Origin: Symbiodinium natans
Lineage: Eukaryota > Sar > Dinophyceae > Suessiales > Symbiodiniaceae
Direction: 5' to 3'
Assembly (NCBI GenBank): GCA_905221605.1
Contig: CAJNDS010002342.1
Coordinates: 62,001-126,000 of the forward strand
Length of the DNA: 64,000 nucleotides
In this document: one piece after another, positions 41,583 through 52,147 of the stretch
Position numbering within the stretch: the stretch's first letter is position 1
Layout: each line of letters begins with the position of its first letter
The notes under the pieces: model-generated
The model's input: the letters and a program-made list of their open reading frames with translations, nothing else
The model's database searches: none
What the model was told of the DNA's origin: nothing
Program-made: the position numbers and the translations under genes

Positions 41583-41800
41583 AGGTACATTGACACACAA
41601 TTTTTATATTGTACATACATTTTTCGAGAAAGTACATACATTTTTTGGAAACTACATACATGTTCAAACAATGTATGCAGTTTAAGTTTTTTTCAGAAAA
41701 CGTGCATACCTTTTTTTTCAAAAAGTACATACATTTTCATTAACAATGTATGTACTTCTCGCAAAAATGTGTTTTTTGCAAAAAAGACATACACTTTTTG
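41583..41800. repeat. TACATACATTTTT repeat cluster with inverted copies
   Basis: Several copies of gtacatacatttttt plus reverse-oriented aatgtatgtac words. AT-rich up to 42060. No coding sequence is supported. Confidence 0.75.
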
Positions 41801-42293
41801 AAAAGGTGTAGTCTTTTTTATAGTGTTTTTGAAATTTCATGAACATAAAAAGTTTGAGTAAAATCTTAGAACTACAAAAACCAAAATTTTGAGTAATAAT
41901 CTTGAAACAGCCTTTAAATTTTCAGTAGAAGTTTTACATTTTCATTAAAAACCGAAATTTCGATAAACAAACTCTCGTTTCATTTAAAAACACAATTTTT
42001 TAAGGAACAACTTAGAACACTTTTTTAAACTTTGTTTTCTGTGCGAACGCTTTTTTCCCTCTTGGGGTTTCGGGCCTCGGTTTAGAGTTTGCTGCCGCAA
42101 AAGGCCCTAAAACCCTAAGCCCTAAACCCTGCACCCTGCACCCTGCACCCTGAACCCTAAACCGTAAAAAAGCTCATGTGCTCCAAGGGTTTGAGGTTTC
42201 GGGCCTCGGTTTAGGGCTTGCTGCCGCAGAAGGCCCTAAAACCCCCTGCACCCTGCACCCTCCCCCTTAGCTAAACCCTAAACCCTAAACCCC

Positions 42294-42431
42294 CGACTCT
42301 GCACCGGGCAGGTCGATCGCCTGGACCGCGTGGTCAGTCAGGCAGGGCTCCCCCCCACTCCCGCCAGTCGACAGCTCATTGGGTTGTTCCTGCAGAATCG
42401 ACCTATTGAAATTCGTGGGCTGAAGCCCTGA
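42294..42431 (+). CDS. Terminal exon, unknown protein
   Basis: Frame TGQVDRLDRVVSQAGLPPTP, then ASRQLIGLFLQNRPIEIRGL and KP to TGA 42429-42431. Convincing helical, hydrophobic/charged pattern. Upstream CCCTAAA patch, no G-strand array behind it. Family unknown. Confidence 0.52.
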   Translation, partial: RLCTGQVDRLDRVVSQAGLPPTPASRQLIGLFLQNRPIEIRGLKP

Positions 42432-42472
42432 GCCCTAAACCCTAAACCCTAAACCTTGGACCTCAAACACAG

Positions 42473-42562
42473 GCGCACGACTTGATGAAGCACCTCTTCG
42501 ATGTCCGGGCCCAGCTGAAGAGGCCCTTCAGCGGGTTCAAGGTTCAAGTCGTCTACCCCTAA
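42473..42562 (+). CDS. Terminal exon, unknown protein
   Basis: Acceptor aacacag ends at 42472. Frame AHDLMKHLFDVRAQLKRPFS then GFKVQVVYP to TAA 42560-42562, just where a CCCTAAG/CCCTAAA array starts. If it followed 42294-42431 in one transcript, that exon's TGA would have to be spliced out. Confidence 0.52.
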   Translation, partial: AHDLMKHLFDVRAQLKRPFSGFKVQVVYP

Positions 42563-42695
42563 GCCCTAAACCCTAAACCCTAAACCCTAAACCCTAAACC
42601 CTAAACCCTAAACCCTAAACCCTAAACCCTAAACCCTAAACCCTAAAGCCTAAAGCCTAGAGCCTAGACCCTAAACCCTAAACCCTGAACCCTGA
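42563..42695 (+). repeat. CCCTAAA array
   Basis: About 13 perfect heptamers followed by TAAAGCC and TAGAGCC variants. Confidence 0.94.
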
Positions 42696-42967
42696 AGCAT
42701 CCCCGCGGCCCAGCAGCCCTGAACCCGGAGCCCCATTTCGTTAGGGTCTAGGCTCAGGGTTTAGGGTTTCAGGCTTAGCCCCAAGCCCTCAACCCTAAAC
42801 CCCAAACCCCAAACCCCAAACCTTAGGGCCTGCAAAGCCTGCTTTCTCAAGATGTTGGTTAGCCCCAATCCCCAATCCCTAATCCCCAAGCCCAAGCCCC
42901 AAGCCCTAAGCCCTAAACCCTAAACCCTAAACCCCAAACCCTCTTCCCTAAGCCTAAACCCAACCAG

Positions 42968-43028
42968 GCCGGCCACGCCAAGGCACGAACACAAGTCGGA
43001 GGCGGCGCACCCCTCTTTTTAATCAAAG
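42968..43028 (+). CDS. Internal exon whose donor is a telomere unit
   Basis: Acceptor accag; frame AGHAKARTQVGGGAPLFLIK; the last base is followed directly by GTTTAGGG repeats (43029-43110). Confidence 0.48.
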
Positions 43029-43129
43029 GTTTAGGGTTTAGGGTTTGGGGTTTAGGGTTTAGGGTTTAGGGTTTAGGGTTTAGGGCTTAGGGTTTAGGGT
43101 TTAGGGTTAGAACCTAGCACCTGAGCCGC

Positions 43130-43728
43130 AAACCCTAATCCCTAAACCCCCAAACTCTAAACCCCTGCTTGGGGTAAGGGAGAGTGAAATGGACGCCTGG
43201 CGTCTTTGTGATAAAGCCTCAAGCTCGAAACAGAGCCCAGAAGGGATCCAGGATCGTGAGGTTGAATGGTCCGGGGTCGAGGGTCTGGGGCTTAGGGCTC
43301 AGGGCTTCGGACTTCTCAGGATTTTGAAGTTGAGGGTTGAGGGTTGAGGGGCCAGGCTTGGTCTGTAAGCTTCTGAGTCAATGTTAGACATGCACGCATG
43401 CAGGCTTTTGCACACAGGGCACGTACATACGTACGCACATACATTCCTAGGTACCTGCGCACCTATGTGTGTACGTGCATGCATATGTACACATATATAC
43501 AATACATACATATATGGAGCATATACACAGTTATATACATGTGCGACGTTTCTCTGGTGACTTCTTATTCGTACTGTGGGGCATATCTTGTCAAAGTGGT
43601 AAGGGCTTCAGGGTTTTGCTGTTGTTTTCGGGGTGTGGGGTGTAGGGTTTTGGTCGCTACAGTAAGCCCTAGATAGGTGCGAAGAGTAAGTTTTAGGACT
43701 TCAGGCTGTCCAGTCGCAGAGTCTGCAG
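43130..43728. other. Unique and microsatellite DNA, no supported exon
   Basis: An AT/CG-alternating stretch (acatacgtacgcacatac, 43420-43540) is a microsatellite. The rest is unique. Confidence 0.35.
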
Positions 43729-43893
43729 GACCACGGGCATGGGCATGGGCACGGCCACGGGCACGGTCACGGCAGCCCAGCGCACGGGCACGGCTCGCTG
43801 TGTGCCTCGTCGCCCCGCAGCGGCTTGAGCCCCAATGCTGGGTTGCTGTTAGGATGCCGCCCCGCTTTCTTTGCTTCGGGTTCAGGCGGTTAA
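43729..43893 (+). CDS. Exon with His-Gly repeat
   Basis: Acceptor gtctgcag ends at 43728. The frame starts DHGHGHGHGHGHGHGHGSPA, then HGHGSLCASSPRSGLSPNAG, ending at TAA 43891-43893. His-Gly runs of this kind occur as metal-binding loops in zinc transporters and nickel chaperones; that role is inferred only from composition. A diverged copy of its right half lies at 45899. Confidence 0.45.
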   Translation, partial: DHGHGHGHGHGHGHGSPAHGHGSLCASSPRSGLSPNAGLLLGCRPAFFASGSGG

Positions 43894-44221
43894 GGCCCCA
43901 GCCTGTAGGGTGAGAGTTGAGGGTTGAGGTCGATGGCTCACGGCTTGCGGCTTCCCAGGTCTTTATTTTTATTTTTTTTTGGGAGGGGGGGGGGGGGTTC
44001 TTTGTTAGCCTTTGTGGAGGTTTTTGGGCTCAAGCCGGTCGAAGGGCTCTAGCGTTGGGCTGCAAGCGGCCCCAAGAGGAAGAGTTTCAGCTCACAAGTG
44101 CTCCAAATCATGAGGGAGTGCTAGGGTTTAGGATTTTTAGTAGGGTTTAGGGTTTAGGGTTTAGGGTTGAGGGTTTAGTGCTCACCGGCCTGTGCATGTC
44201 TGTTGCGCATTGGTTGATGGG

Positions 44222-44415
44222 CCAAACCCTAAACCCTAAACCCTAAACCCTAAACCCTAACCCCCCTAACCCCTAACCCCTAACCTAACCCTAAACCCTA
44301 AACCCTAAACCCTAAACCCTAAACCCTAAACCCTAAACCCTAAACCCTAAACCCTAAACCCTAAACCCTGAACCCTAAACCCTAAACCCTAAACCCTAAA
44401 CCCTAAACCCTATTC
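44222..44415 (+). repeat. CCCTAAA array
   Basis: About 25 units with a short CCCCTAA block (44262-44290). Confidence 0.95.
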
Positions 44416-44467
44416 TGATTCTTATGGCCCCTATGGTATCTCAGTGCCTCCGGGCTTTCCCGTTTGA

Positions 44468-44540
44468 GAAGGCACCGACTCGGCCTCTCCGCGCCCTCCC
44501 TCGAAAGAGCCGCTGGACCCGGCAAGGGTTGAGGGTTAGG
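44468..44540 (+). CDS. Exon between C-strand and G-strand arrays
   Basis: Frame EGTDSASPRPPSKEPLDPAR. The SPRPPSKEP part is repeated as APRPLSKEP at 46630-46690, which supports this frame. Confidence 0.42.
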
Positions 44541-44749
44541 GTTTAGGGTTTAGGGTTTAGGGTTTAGGGTTTAGGGTTTAGGGTTTAGGGTTTAGGGTTT
44601 AGGGCTCAGGGCTCAGGGCTTAGGGTTTAGGGTTTAGGGTTTTTCGGGTTCCGGCTATACGCCTGTATCATTGCGATTACTATTCATGATTCTTTTTTAC
44701 TATTACTATCAGTCTTAATAATATTCGTGTTTGGTTTTATATCTTTCAG

Positions 44750-44833
44750 GAGTACACAGTGTGCGAGCGGGAGGTTCTGCCACCCCCTCCAATTCAAACT
44801 CGGCCCCTCGGTCTTCACAAAATCATCATCTGA
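44750..44833 (+). CDS. Terminal exon after a classic acceptor
   Basis: AT-rich intron end tttatatctttcag, then frame EYTVCEREVLPPPPIQTRPL and GLHKIII to TGA 44831-44833. All in unique DNA. Among the best-supported terminal exons. Product unknown. Confidence 0.58.
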   Translation, partial: EYTVCEREVLPPPPIQTRPLGLHKIII

Positions 44834-45017
44834 ATCGTGGGGTCTGACATGGGCTGTCGCAGTCTCAAGCCAGGCCTTGCAAGAGACCTCAGTTCAGAAC
44901 CTCCAAAAGGGCAAAACGTGACATCCTCCAAACCCCACTCCCCCTCCAAATAGCTGGAGCCGATGCAGAATGAAGACACAGCACGATGGCTGACACGTGC
45001 TGACCCTTTTGGGGCTT

Positions 45018-45120
45018 TACCTCGAATATAGAGCCCAATATAGACCCCAATATAGACCCCAAATAGTAGGATTCCCTTATGACACGGACCCCAATAACGT
45101 GCCCAAATTTGGGAAACCAC
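45018..45120 (-). mobile_element. Family B short repeat
   Basis: Contains ccccaaatagtaggattccc, ggaccccaataacgtgccc and atttgggaaaccaccc. The agcccaatatagacccc word is repeated within it. Confidence 0.6.
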
Positions 45121-45297
45121 CCTTTGAGGGCGCAAACCCCTCCCAGGTCGCCGGAGCTTGTGCGACGGGGCCTCAGATTACCATGGGCAGACCCACTCCG
45201 ACATTTGGGCAGATGGGGTGTTGGGGCTGGGGTTCGGGTCTTGGGGCCCGGGGTGTTCTCGGATGTGGTGAACCCTAAACCCTAAACCCTAAATTTA

Positions 45298-45413
45298 AGA
45301 GCCTCCGGCTCAAGCCGCCGACCCCGCTGGAGCATAGTTGAAAGGTTTAAACGCGCTCGTCAGCTCAAAGGATGCCAAAAGTTGATCTGCTTGAGCCTCT
45401 GTGAAACGTTGGG
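45298..45413 (+). CDS. Exon candidate
   Basis: Frame RASGSSRRPRWSIVERFKRA then RQLKGCQKLICLSLCETL. An alternative frame (EPPAQAADPAGA) matches EEPPAYATAGG at about 11066, where the DNA word gaagagcctccggct also occurs, so the frame is not settled. Confidence 0.35.
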
Positions 45414-45875
45414 GGGGGGAGTAGCACTGAAGCCAGCTTGAAGCACATCAATTCAAGCCCAGCAAGCAGGGGGGTGGGCGGGGGTAGGGGGGGGGGGGGG
45501 GGGGGGCGGGGGGGGGTGGTGGGTGGGTTGGGGGTAGGGGGGTGGGGTGGGTTTATTCCCAAAGGGCCCCTATGTCCTGTGCGAAACCGCCTATGGTCCG
45601 TGAGTTTATGCGGTGTGGGTGGCCTGGCCCTCCATGGAAAAGCTGCCCGGGTACCCCCCCTACCCCCCCCCCCGTTTTGGGGGGGTAAGGAGGGAAAGAG
45701 GGAGGTTTTCACCTCCTTTTCCCATCCAACACGCCGCCAGGGTCGGCGGACCCTAAACCCTACACCCTAAACCCTTAAACCCTAACCCCTAAAACCCTAA
45801 ACCCTAAACCCTAACCCTACACCGGACCCTACACCCTAAACCCTACACCCTAAACCCTAACCCCTAAACCCTAAA

Positions 45876-46070
45876 GATGCAGGCCACGAGAACCCGGGCA
45901 GCCCAGCGCATGCTGCTTTCCTCTCCCTGTGCCTCGTCGCCGACCCCCCACGCTTTCTACCGCGCCGCGCGCAAACACGACGCAGCCCCCCGACCACCCC
46001 CCCCACCCCCCGCGCACCCAACGCCCCCCGCGGACCCCAAAAGCCACCAACAGCGGCTTGGCATCCCATC
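45876..46070 (+). CDS. Diverged second copy of the 43.73-kb exon
   Basis: cagcccagcgca, ctgtgcctcgtcgcc and cagcggcttg occur in the same order as in the exon at 43729. Here the open frame is MQATRTRAAQRMLLSSPCAS onward with a long Pro run, so the His-Gly frame is not kept. Confidence 0.38.
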
Positions 46071-46139
46071 TTTGGGGGTTTTAGGGTTTCAGGGTTTTAC
46101 AGGTTTAGGGTTTTATGGGTTTTTGGATGCTCGGCACCC

Positions 46140-46610
46140 CTCACCCTAAACCGCTAAACCTAAACCCTAAACCCTAACCCTAACTCCTAAACCCGAAACC
46201 CTAAACCCAAACCCTAAACCCATAAACCCTAACCTAAACCCTAACCCTAAACCCTAAAAACCCTAAACCCTAACCCTAAAAACCCTAAACCCTAAACCCC
46301 AAAAACCCTAAACCCTAAACCCTAAACACCTAACCCTAAACCCTAACCCTAAAACCCTAAACCCTAAACCCTAACCTAACCCTAAACCCTAAACCCTAAA
46401 CCCTAAACCTAAAACCCAAACCCCTAACCCCTAAACCCTAAACCCTACCCCCTAAACCCTAAACCATAAAACCCTAAAACCCTAACCCTACACCCTACCC
46501 CCTAAACCCTAAACCTAAACCCCTAAACCCTAAACCTAAACCCTAACCCTAAACCCTAAACCCTAAACCCTAACCAAACCCAACCCTAACCCTAACCCTA
46601 AACCCTCCCC
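46140..46610 (+). repeat. Degenerate CCCTAAA / CCCTAA array
   Basis: A long mix of heptamers, hexamers and CCCTAAAAA units. Confidence 0.93.
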
Positions 46611-46629
46611 CGAAAGGCACCGGGGGGGG

Positions 46630-46690
46630 GGATGTCGGCAGCGCTGCGCCGCGCCCGTTGTCGAAGGAGCCGGCTTGGCCCGAGGTTGAG
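46630..46690 (+). CDS. Diverged second copy of the 44.49-kb exon
   Basis: Frame DVGSAAPRPLSKEPAWPEVE; matches the SPRPPSKEP exon in sequence and position within the duplicated segment. Confidence 0.38.
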
Positions 46691-46910
46691 GTTTGGGCTG
46701 GGCAAGACTGCCCCCAAAAACAACACGCAAAACGCTCGAACTATTCAGGGCGCGAAGGCCCCGAACTAAAGCTAGATTTTTATGAGTGAAGCCGAGCAGC
46801 GCGGGCCTCTTCAGACCTTAATGGTGTGTTTTTTTAAAGTTTTGGAGGCCCTTGAACACACCAAGTGGGGTGTCAGGCATAGTCCTATATCGCCAGCATA
46901 GGCTCACACG

Positions 46911-47186
46911 CCCCCCCCCCCTCCCCCCCCCCCCCACCTCCCCCCCCCTCCCCCCACCCTCCCCCCCTCCCCCTCCCCCCCCCCCTCCCCCCCCTCCCCC
47001 CCCCCTCCCCCCCCTCCCCCTCCGCCCCCCCCCCCCCCCTCCCCCCCTCCCTCCTCCCCCCCCCCCTCCCCCCCCCTCCCCCCCCCCCTCCCCCCCCCCC
47101 TCCCCCCCCCCCCTCCCCCCCCCCCGCCTCCCCCCCCAGCCCCACCCCCCCCCCCCCCCCTGTGTGTGGCCCCCCCCCCCCCCCCC
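46911..47186 (+). repeat. C/T homopurine-homopyrimidine tract
   Basis: Runs of C broken by single T, about 275 bp. Pro- and Gly-rich ORFs of up to 129 codons are artefacts. It lies in the second copy of the duplicated segment and is absent from the first. Confidence 0.95.
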
Positions 47187-47821
47187 CTGTGGTTTCATGG
47201 TGGGTTTTGGTTTCCCCCCCCCACCCCGCTGTGGTTCATGATCCGTGGTTCATGGGTTTAGGGTTTAAGGGTGTAGGGTTAGGCTGAAGGGTTCAGGATT
47301 TTGACTCTGGTCCATTGGTTCACTGTGGGTTTAGAGTTTGATTAGGGTTCAAGGTTTTGGGTAATGATAGGTTTACGGTTTCCCCCCTCCCCCCTGTGGT
47401 TCGTGCTGGGTTTACGGTTGAGGGTTCAGGGTTAAAGCAGCAAAGGTTTCGGGTTTACCCTTCTCCCTCCCATCGTTCATTGGTGGGTTTAAGTTTTCGG
47501 GCGTAGGGTTCATGGTTTGGGGTTTAGGCTGAGGCTTTTCTGTCCCCCCCCCGTGGTCCGTGGTGTTTTTAGGGTTAACAGGCAGGGTTTGGGGGGCTTG
47601 CCATGGGGGGGGGGATACCATTGGGGGGGGGGGGGGGTCGATTACGCGGAACGCGGGCGCATATAGGCTTCGCGCAGCGGGAGAAGAAGGAATCACCAGT
47701 CTCTCTGGATTGTTTTTTGTCGTCGATGCACGCGTCCGCATGCCACGGAGGCCGCCAACTTTGCGAAAAATCTTTCTTCCCGTGCGCGGGGAACCTCAAA
47801 ACCCAAAGCCCCACACCCTGC

Positions 47822-47917
47822 CGAGGTCGCCGGAGCCGGAGCTTGCGCGACGGGGCCTCAGATACCATGGCAGACCCGCCGACGTTTCGGCAGATGGGGT
47901 TGTGGCCGGTGTGTTGA
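47822..47917 (+). CDS. Third landmark of the duplicated segment, possible terminal exon
   Basis: ggtcgccggagc, ttgcgcgacggggcctcag and cagatgggg match 45146-45216 in order, with small indels. Open frame here: GASDTMADPPTFRQMGLWPV then stop. Indels between the copies shift frames, so at least one copy is decayed. Confidence 0.32.
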   Translation, partial: RGRRSRSLRDGASDTMADPPTFRQMGLWPVC

Positions 47918-48286
47918 AGCCCCGGCACAGAAAGCCCAAACCCTTTGAGGTCTCACGGAAATGCACGACGATAACGTTTCCAGAAGCTACCTGAATCCGC
48001 CTCCCCCCCCAACATATTTGCCTCCGGAAAGGGAGCCTTACCTAGGTGAGGACCTGAGATTTTGCATTTTCTCTCGGCTGGGGTCAAGAAGATCTTGTTC
48101 AGAAGTGTGTTTCATTTTCACAGGGTTTACAGGGCACGTACTTAAAGGGCTGGCGAGGGGATTGCGCTGCTGGAAAGGCATCAGCAAACCATAAACCCTA
48201 AACCCTAAACCCTAAACCCGAAACCCTAAACCCTAAACTCTAAACCCTGAAGCCGTGCACACAAACCTTAAGCCACACCCCCTCAG

Positions 48287-48444
48287 CCGGAGGCATCGCG
48301 GAAGCTCTGGAGGAGGCTTGGGGTCTCTTGTCTAAGATAGCGGCCGCAGGTCATCCAAAGCCACTTGTGGAATGCAAGGCCCTTGACACTCTTTGCTGTA
48401 ACTTACAGTGCCTCGGTGTTTCAGTGAACCGGTGTCCAGCGTAA
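48287..48444 (+). CDS. Terminal exon, unknown helical protein
   Basis: Acceptor cccctcag ends at 48286. Frame GGIAEALEEAWGLLSKIAAA, then GHPKPLVECKALDTLCCNLQ and CLGVSVNRCPA to TAA, all in unique DNA. Strong amphipathic helix at the start. Family unknown; one of the longest convincing exons. Confidence 0.58.
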
Positions 48445-48509
48445 ACCCAAAAGCATAGACCAAAGTATGTGGTGTGTATGGCTTGCTGAGAGCGAGGTTG
48501 TGGCAGTAG

Positions 48510-48595
48510 AAACCCTAAACCCTAAACCCTAAACCCTAAACCCTAAACCCTAAACCCTAAACCCTAAACCCTAAACCCTAAACCCTAAACCCTAT
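48510..48595 (+). repeat. CCCTAAA array
   Basis: About 12 perfect units. The 48600-48830 stretch after it is unique with no supported exon. Confidence 0.95.
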
Positions 48596-48912
48596 TGGGA
48601 TGGGCTTCAGGGTTTCAGGGGTGAATGTTCAAAGCTCCGGCGAGCTTGGGTGTGAAAAATTCAGTACCCCTTTGCCTAAGCTTGGAACGGACCCTTAGGT
48701 ATGGTCCCTCACCCGTGCTTGTGGGGATTGAAAGTATGGGCCCTTACTACGTCTAGTGTATAGGAAGGGTTATAGAGCCAAGGGGCCCCCAAAAGAGGAG
48801 CCCATCCTTCGGATCCCCTGCTTTTGGGTTTAGGGTTTAGGGTTTAGGGTTTAGGGTTTTGGGTTTAGGGTTTAGGGTTTAGGGTTTAGGGTTGCAAAGC
48901 GCGCTCCCGCAG

Positions 48913-48975
48913 ACCAAGCACAGCCTGATGGTGGCAGAGTGCAGAGAGAAGGCGACGCTGAACCCTAACCCCTAA
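48913..48975 (+). CDS. Exon between a G-strand and a C-strand array
   Basis: Acceptor tcccgcag ends at 48912. Frame TKHSLMVAECREKATL, then array-encoded residues and TAA. Coiled-coil-like. The array order here is reversed compared with most exons. Confidence 0.42.
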   Translation, partial: TKHSLMVAECREKATLNPNP

Positions 48976-49100
48976 CCCCTAAACCCTAAACCCTAAACCC
49001 TAAACCCTAAACCCTATACCCTATACCCTATACCCTATACCCTAAACCCTAAACCCTAAGCCCTAAACCCTAAACCCTAAACCCTAAACCCTAAACCCAG
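48960..49100 (+). repeat. CCCTAAA array with CCCTATA block
   Basis: Four CCCTATA units in a row (49014-49042) inside perfect CCCTAAA, a locally amplified variant. Confidence 0.94.
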
Positions 49101-49741
49101 CAGACAGCTGGTGGTAAGGGTTAGAGGTTTGAGGTTTTGAGGTTTCGGGTCGAGGATTTTAGTGGTTTTGAGGGTTAGATTGTAGGGTTTTAGGGTTTTG
49201 AGTTTGAGGGGTTCCAGGGTTTTGCGTTTAGACTTGAAGGGTTTTGTTGATCTAGGGTTTCGGGGGTTTTAAGGTTTGCGGTTGAACGCTCATTCCGAAA
49301 CTCCTGAGCTCCACCCCAAAACCCTAAATCAGCCCTAAACTCTAAACCCTAAAACCCTAAACCCTAAACCCTAAACCCTAGACCCTAAAACCTAAACTCA
49401 AGGATCTCCAAGCCCTGCGCCTTCAGTCGTAATTAGGGTTTACGGTTTAGGGTTAAGAGTTCGGTGTTCGGGAGCCCTAAAGCCCTCCACCCTTATCCCA
49501 AAGCTGCCAAACCCTAAACCCTAAACCCCTGAACCCTAACCCTACAGCCTAAACCCTAAACCCTAAACCTTAAACTTTAAACTTTAAATTCCAAACCCTA
49601 AACCCTAAACCCCAGACCCCGGTCACCCTCACCACCGTGTCAAGAATGGACTCAGAAACCCCCAATGCCCTGAAGCCCTAGAAGCCAAAAACCCGCTTCT
49701 CCGAACACCTTACAGCCCACACCTCAGAGACCCTAAGCCCT

Positions 49742-50340
49742 AAATGCCTTACTCCAGAAACCCCATGCAGAATGAGTTTGAAGAGGGTGCTGGCATGAAT
49801 TGTCAAATTTTTTGGCGAAGATGAGATAAATGAACCTCTGCCCAAGTCCATTCTCAGATTTTACTTGATGAAGGAGGCTCAGGCATAGACCTTCACTGCT
49901 GGGCAGTCGCTTGATCTCGCAGCGCCTGGCAGGAATACGCATTGGGGATCTCCAAATTGAGGAATCACAATGTAGGCAGTCAAATTGAGTCGAAGGTGCG
50001 TCCACATTGGGGAGTCGCGCTTTGGGCAGTCGCGTTCGGCATGTTCTTGAGTGTAAACGAACGAGCGTGTCTGTTGGGGATCTGGAGCAAGCAGGCAACC
50101 CAAATTGTTGCAAAAACTGCCCACCCATGATTGAATGTGTCTACAACATCAGCGTCCGCCAGGGAATCGTGAGTTTCGAGTTCTCGCGCGCTCAGACCCT
50201 TGCGCAGCATCCACTCTGGGGTTTGGCTTATGTTGGTGTGCATCCTGGCGCATTGTTTTCCTGCCTGAGGATGTAGTTGCTGACATTTTGTCAGATGATA
50301 AAAATATGCAATGGAAGGGAGTGTAGCAAATTTGTCACGC
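49742..50340. other. 600-bp unique block with ORFs on both strands
   Basis: Plus frame 50007-50276 includes NPNCCKNCPPMIECVYNISV; minus frame 50243-49980 includes ELETHDSLADADVVDTFNHG. The word gggcagtcgc recurs three times. No product is recognised and the strand is undecided; it could be a decayed element. Confidence 0.3.
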
Positions 50341-50490
50341 GGGCTGTGCGTCGTGATGGCGTCTTCAGTGGAAACTGACTACGGATGCCGCGAGCCTGGA
50401 TGCATCGGAGGCATCTCAACACCCGAAGTCCTATAAGCTGTAAGACGTAAACCGCGAACTTTAAACCTAGAAGGCCCCTTCATGCTTTAG

Positions 50491-50605
50491 GATTTGGGGG
50501 TTTACGATAATAAGGGACCCCGAATTTTGACCCCCCAAAACGTAGGATCCCCTGATAATGAGGACCCCCAATCAGGTGCCTCCAATATCGTAAACCTCAT
50601 CTAGG
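50491..50605 (-). mobile_element. Family B short repeat
   Basis: gggggtttacgataataagg, gtaggatcccctgataatga and ccaatatcgtaaacc match the copies at 5.3 and 14.3 kb. It sits 35 bp upstream of a coiled-coil exon. Confidence 0.62.
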
Positions 50606-50640
50606 GTTTCGGGGCTAATGATGCCACACCAGCCGGCCAG

Positions 50641-50697
50641 GCCTTGCAGGAGCAGGTCGCGTCCTTGAAAGCGGATCTGGCGGCCAAGGAGCATCGA
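50641..50697 (+). CDS. Coiled-coil micro-exon, phase 0
   Basis: 57 bp between ggccag and gttcag: ALQEQVASLKADLAAKEHR. A heptad pattern of Leu/Val/Ala with charged residues is plain. First of a run of similar exons to about 60 kb that may belong to one coiled-coil gene. Confidence 0.6.
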
Positions 50698-50799
50698 GTT
50701 CAGAGGGTTCAGGATTCAGGGCGAGGGCTGCAGGGCTTCAGGTTCAGGGTTTGAAGTTTTAGGGCTCAGGTTTTTCGGGTTGAGGATTGAGGGTTCAGG

Positions 50800-51640
50800 T
50801 TCAGTGTTAAAAATTGTCGGAGACGACATTTTTATTGGAACAAGTTTCTTGTTATCATTGCTATTACTGTATTCAACATTGAATGTTGTTGTGATCATTA
50901 TTCCATGCATACTTCAAACTTAATCCGAATTGTATATCTAGTCTTTCAAACTAGTGCTAGTATTATCGTTTTCATTGTCATGATTATCGTTTGCTGAAGT
51001 GGAAAAAGAACAGTCTCCAACTGGAAAAAAAAGCACGGACGACAAACATATGTCGGTAGCTCTGCTTGTGAAATTCCCAGCGCTGCAACTCTAGAGACTG
51101 AAGCAGCATTCCAATCTTCCAATTCGTACGCGTGGAAATAGAAACAGATCAGTTGAAACAGCTTAACATATCGCCTGGAACTACATCAAGACGATTGGAA
51201 GTGCTCTGATGCTTGGAAACTTTCGGTTCGTATGTTCTCCTGCTACCATTCATTAGACATAATTGGCAAAGACAATCGTGCGTATGTGCATGTGTTTTTC
51301 ACAGAAGTATAGTGTCAAACTGCCACTGTGTGTAATTAATGCAGTACCATATCCGCCATCGTTTTCAAACCCAAAGAGATCCATGTTATAAGCATCATGA
51401 TTGGTATTAACGTCTATTGCTAATAATAGCTGGTGTTTACACTGCATGTATTTTCTTTTATTTAGTTTGTACATATGTGTATATATAGACACGCAGATGT
51501 ACACATATTATATATCAAGTGTAGTCTGTCTGAAATTTCAGCAACACACCTGAAACTTTCAACTTTCAACACATATCTTCAGTCACATCCTCATAAATGT
51601 GCTTAACAAGAGCATGCTAACGATTGGCATGCATGAAGGG
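50800..51640. other. AT-rich unique block without telomere repeats
   Basis: Clearly lower GC than its surroundings. A minus ORF (51504-51253) is open for 83 codons (NMDLFGFENDGGYGTALITH) but has no other support. Probably intronic or an inserted segment. Confidence 0.45.
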
Positions 51641-52147
51641 TTCAGGTTGCAGGGTGTGGGGTTCAGGGCGGAGGTTTTTGGGTGGCTTGGGGTTTGGGGT
51701 TTCAGGGATTGGCTTTGGGACGTGACTTAGGCATTTCGGGTTTCGGCTTGAGCCTTTCATTGCGGGCGGCTGGGGTTGGAGATTTAGGACCCAATGTCTT
51801 GTGCCCCACGAGCCTCGACTCCAAAACCTCCGGAATGCCTTTCAAAGCACGCCTCGAATCCGAGGCCCGAAGCCTGGAAAAGCCCTGAAACCCAAAACCC
51901 TGAAACCCTTGAACCCTGAAGTGAGCCGAATTCGGCCCGAAGCCCTTGAAAAGCCCTGAAACCCAAAACCCTAAACCCTAAACCCTAAGCCCTGAAACCC
52001 TTAAACCCTGAAGCGTGTTCAGGAAAAGTCGACGCGTCAGCTCAAGGCTTGGCCTGCGCGGTAGGGTTGGAGTTTTGTTTGCTCAGGGCTTTTGGGCTTA
52101 AGGTTTAGGGTTTAGGGTTCAGGGTTCAGGGTTCAGGGTTTAGGGGG

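Noticed and set aside
45365-45712. 115-codon minus-strand Pro-rich ORF
   Set aside because: Mostly the reverse of a G-rich low-complexity run.
46818-47241. Gly-rich and Pro-rich ORFs of 86-129 codons
   Set aside because: Shadow of the C/T homopolymer-like tract.
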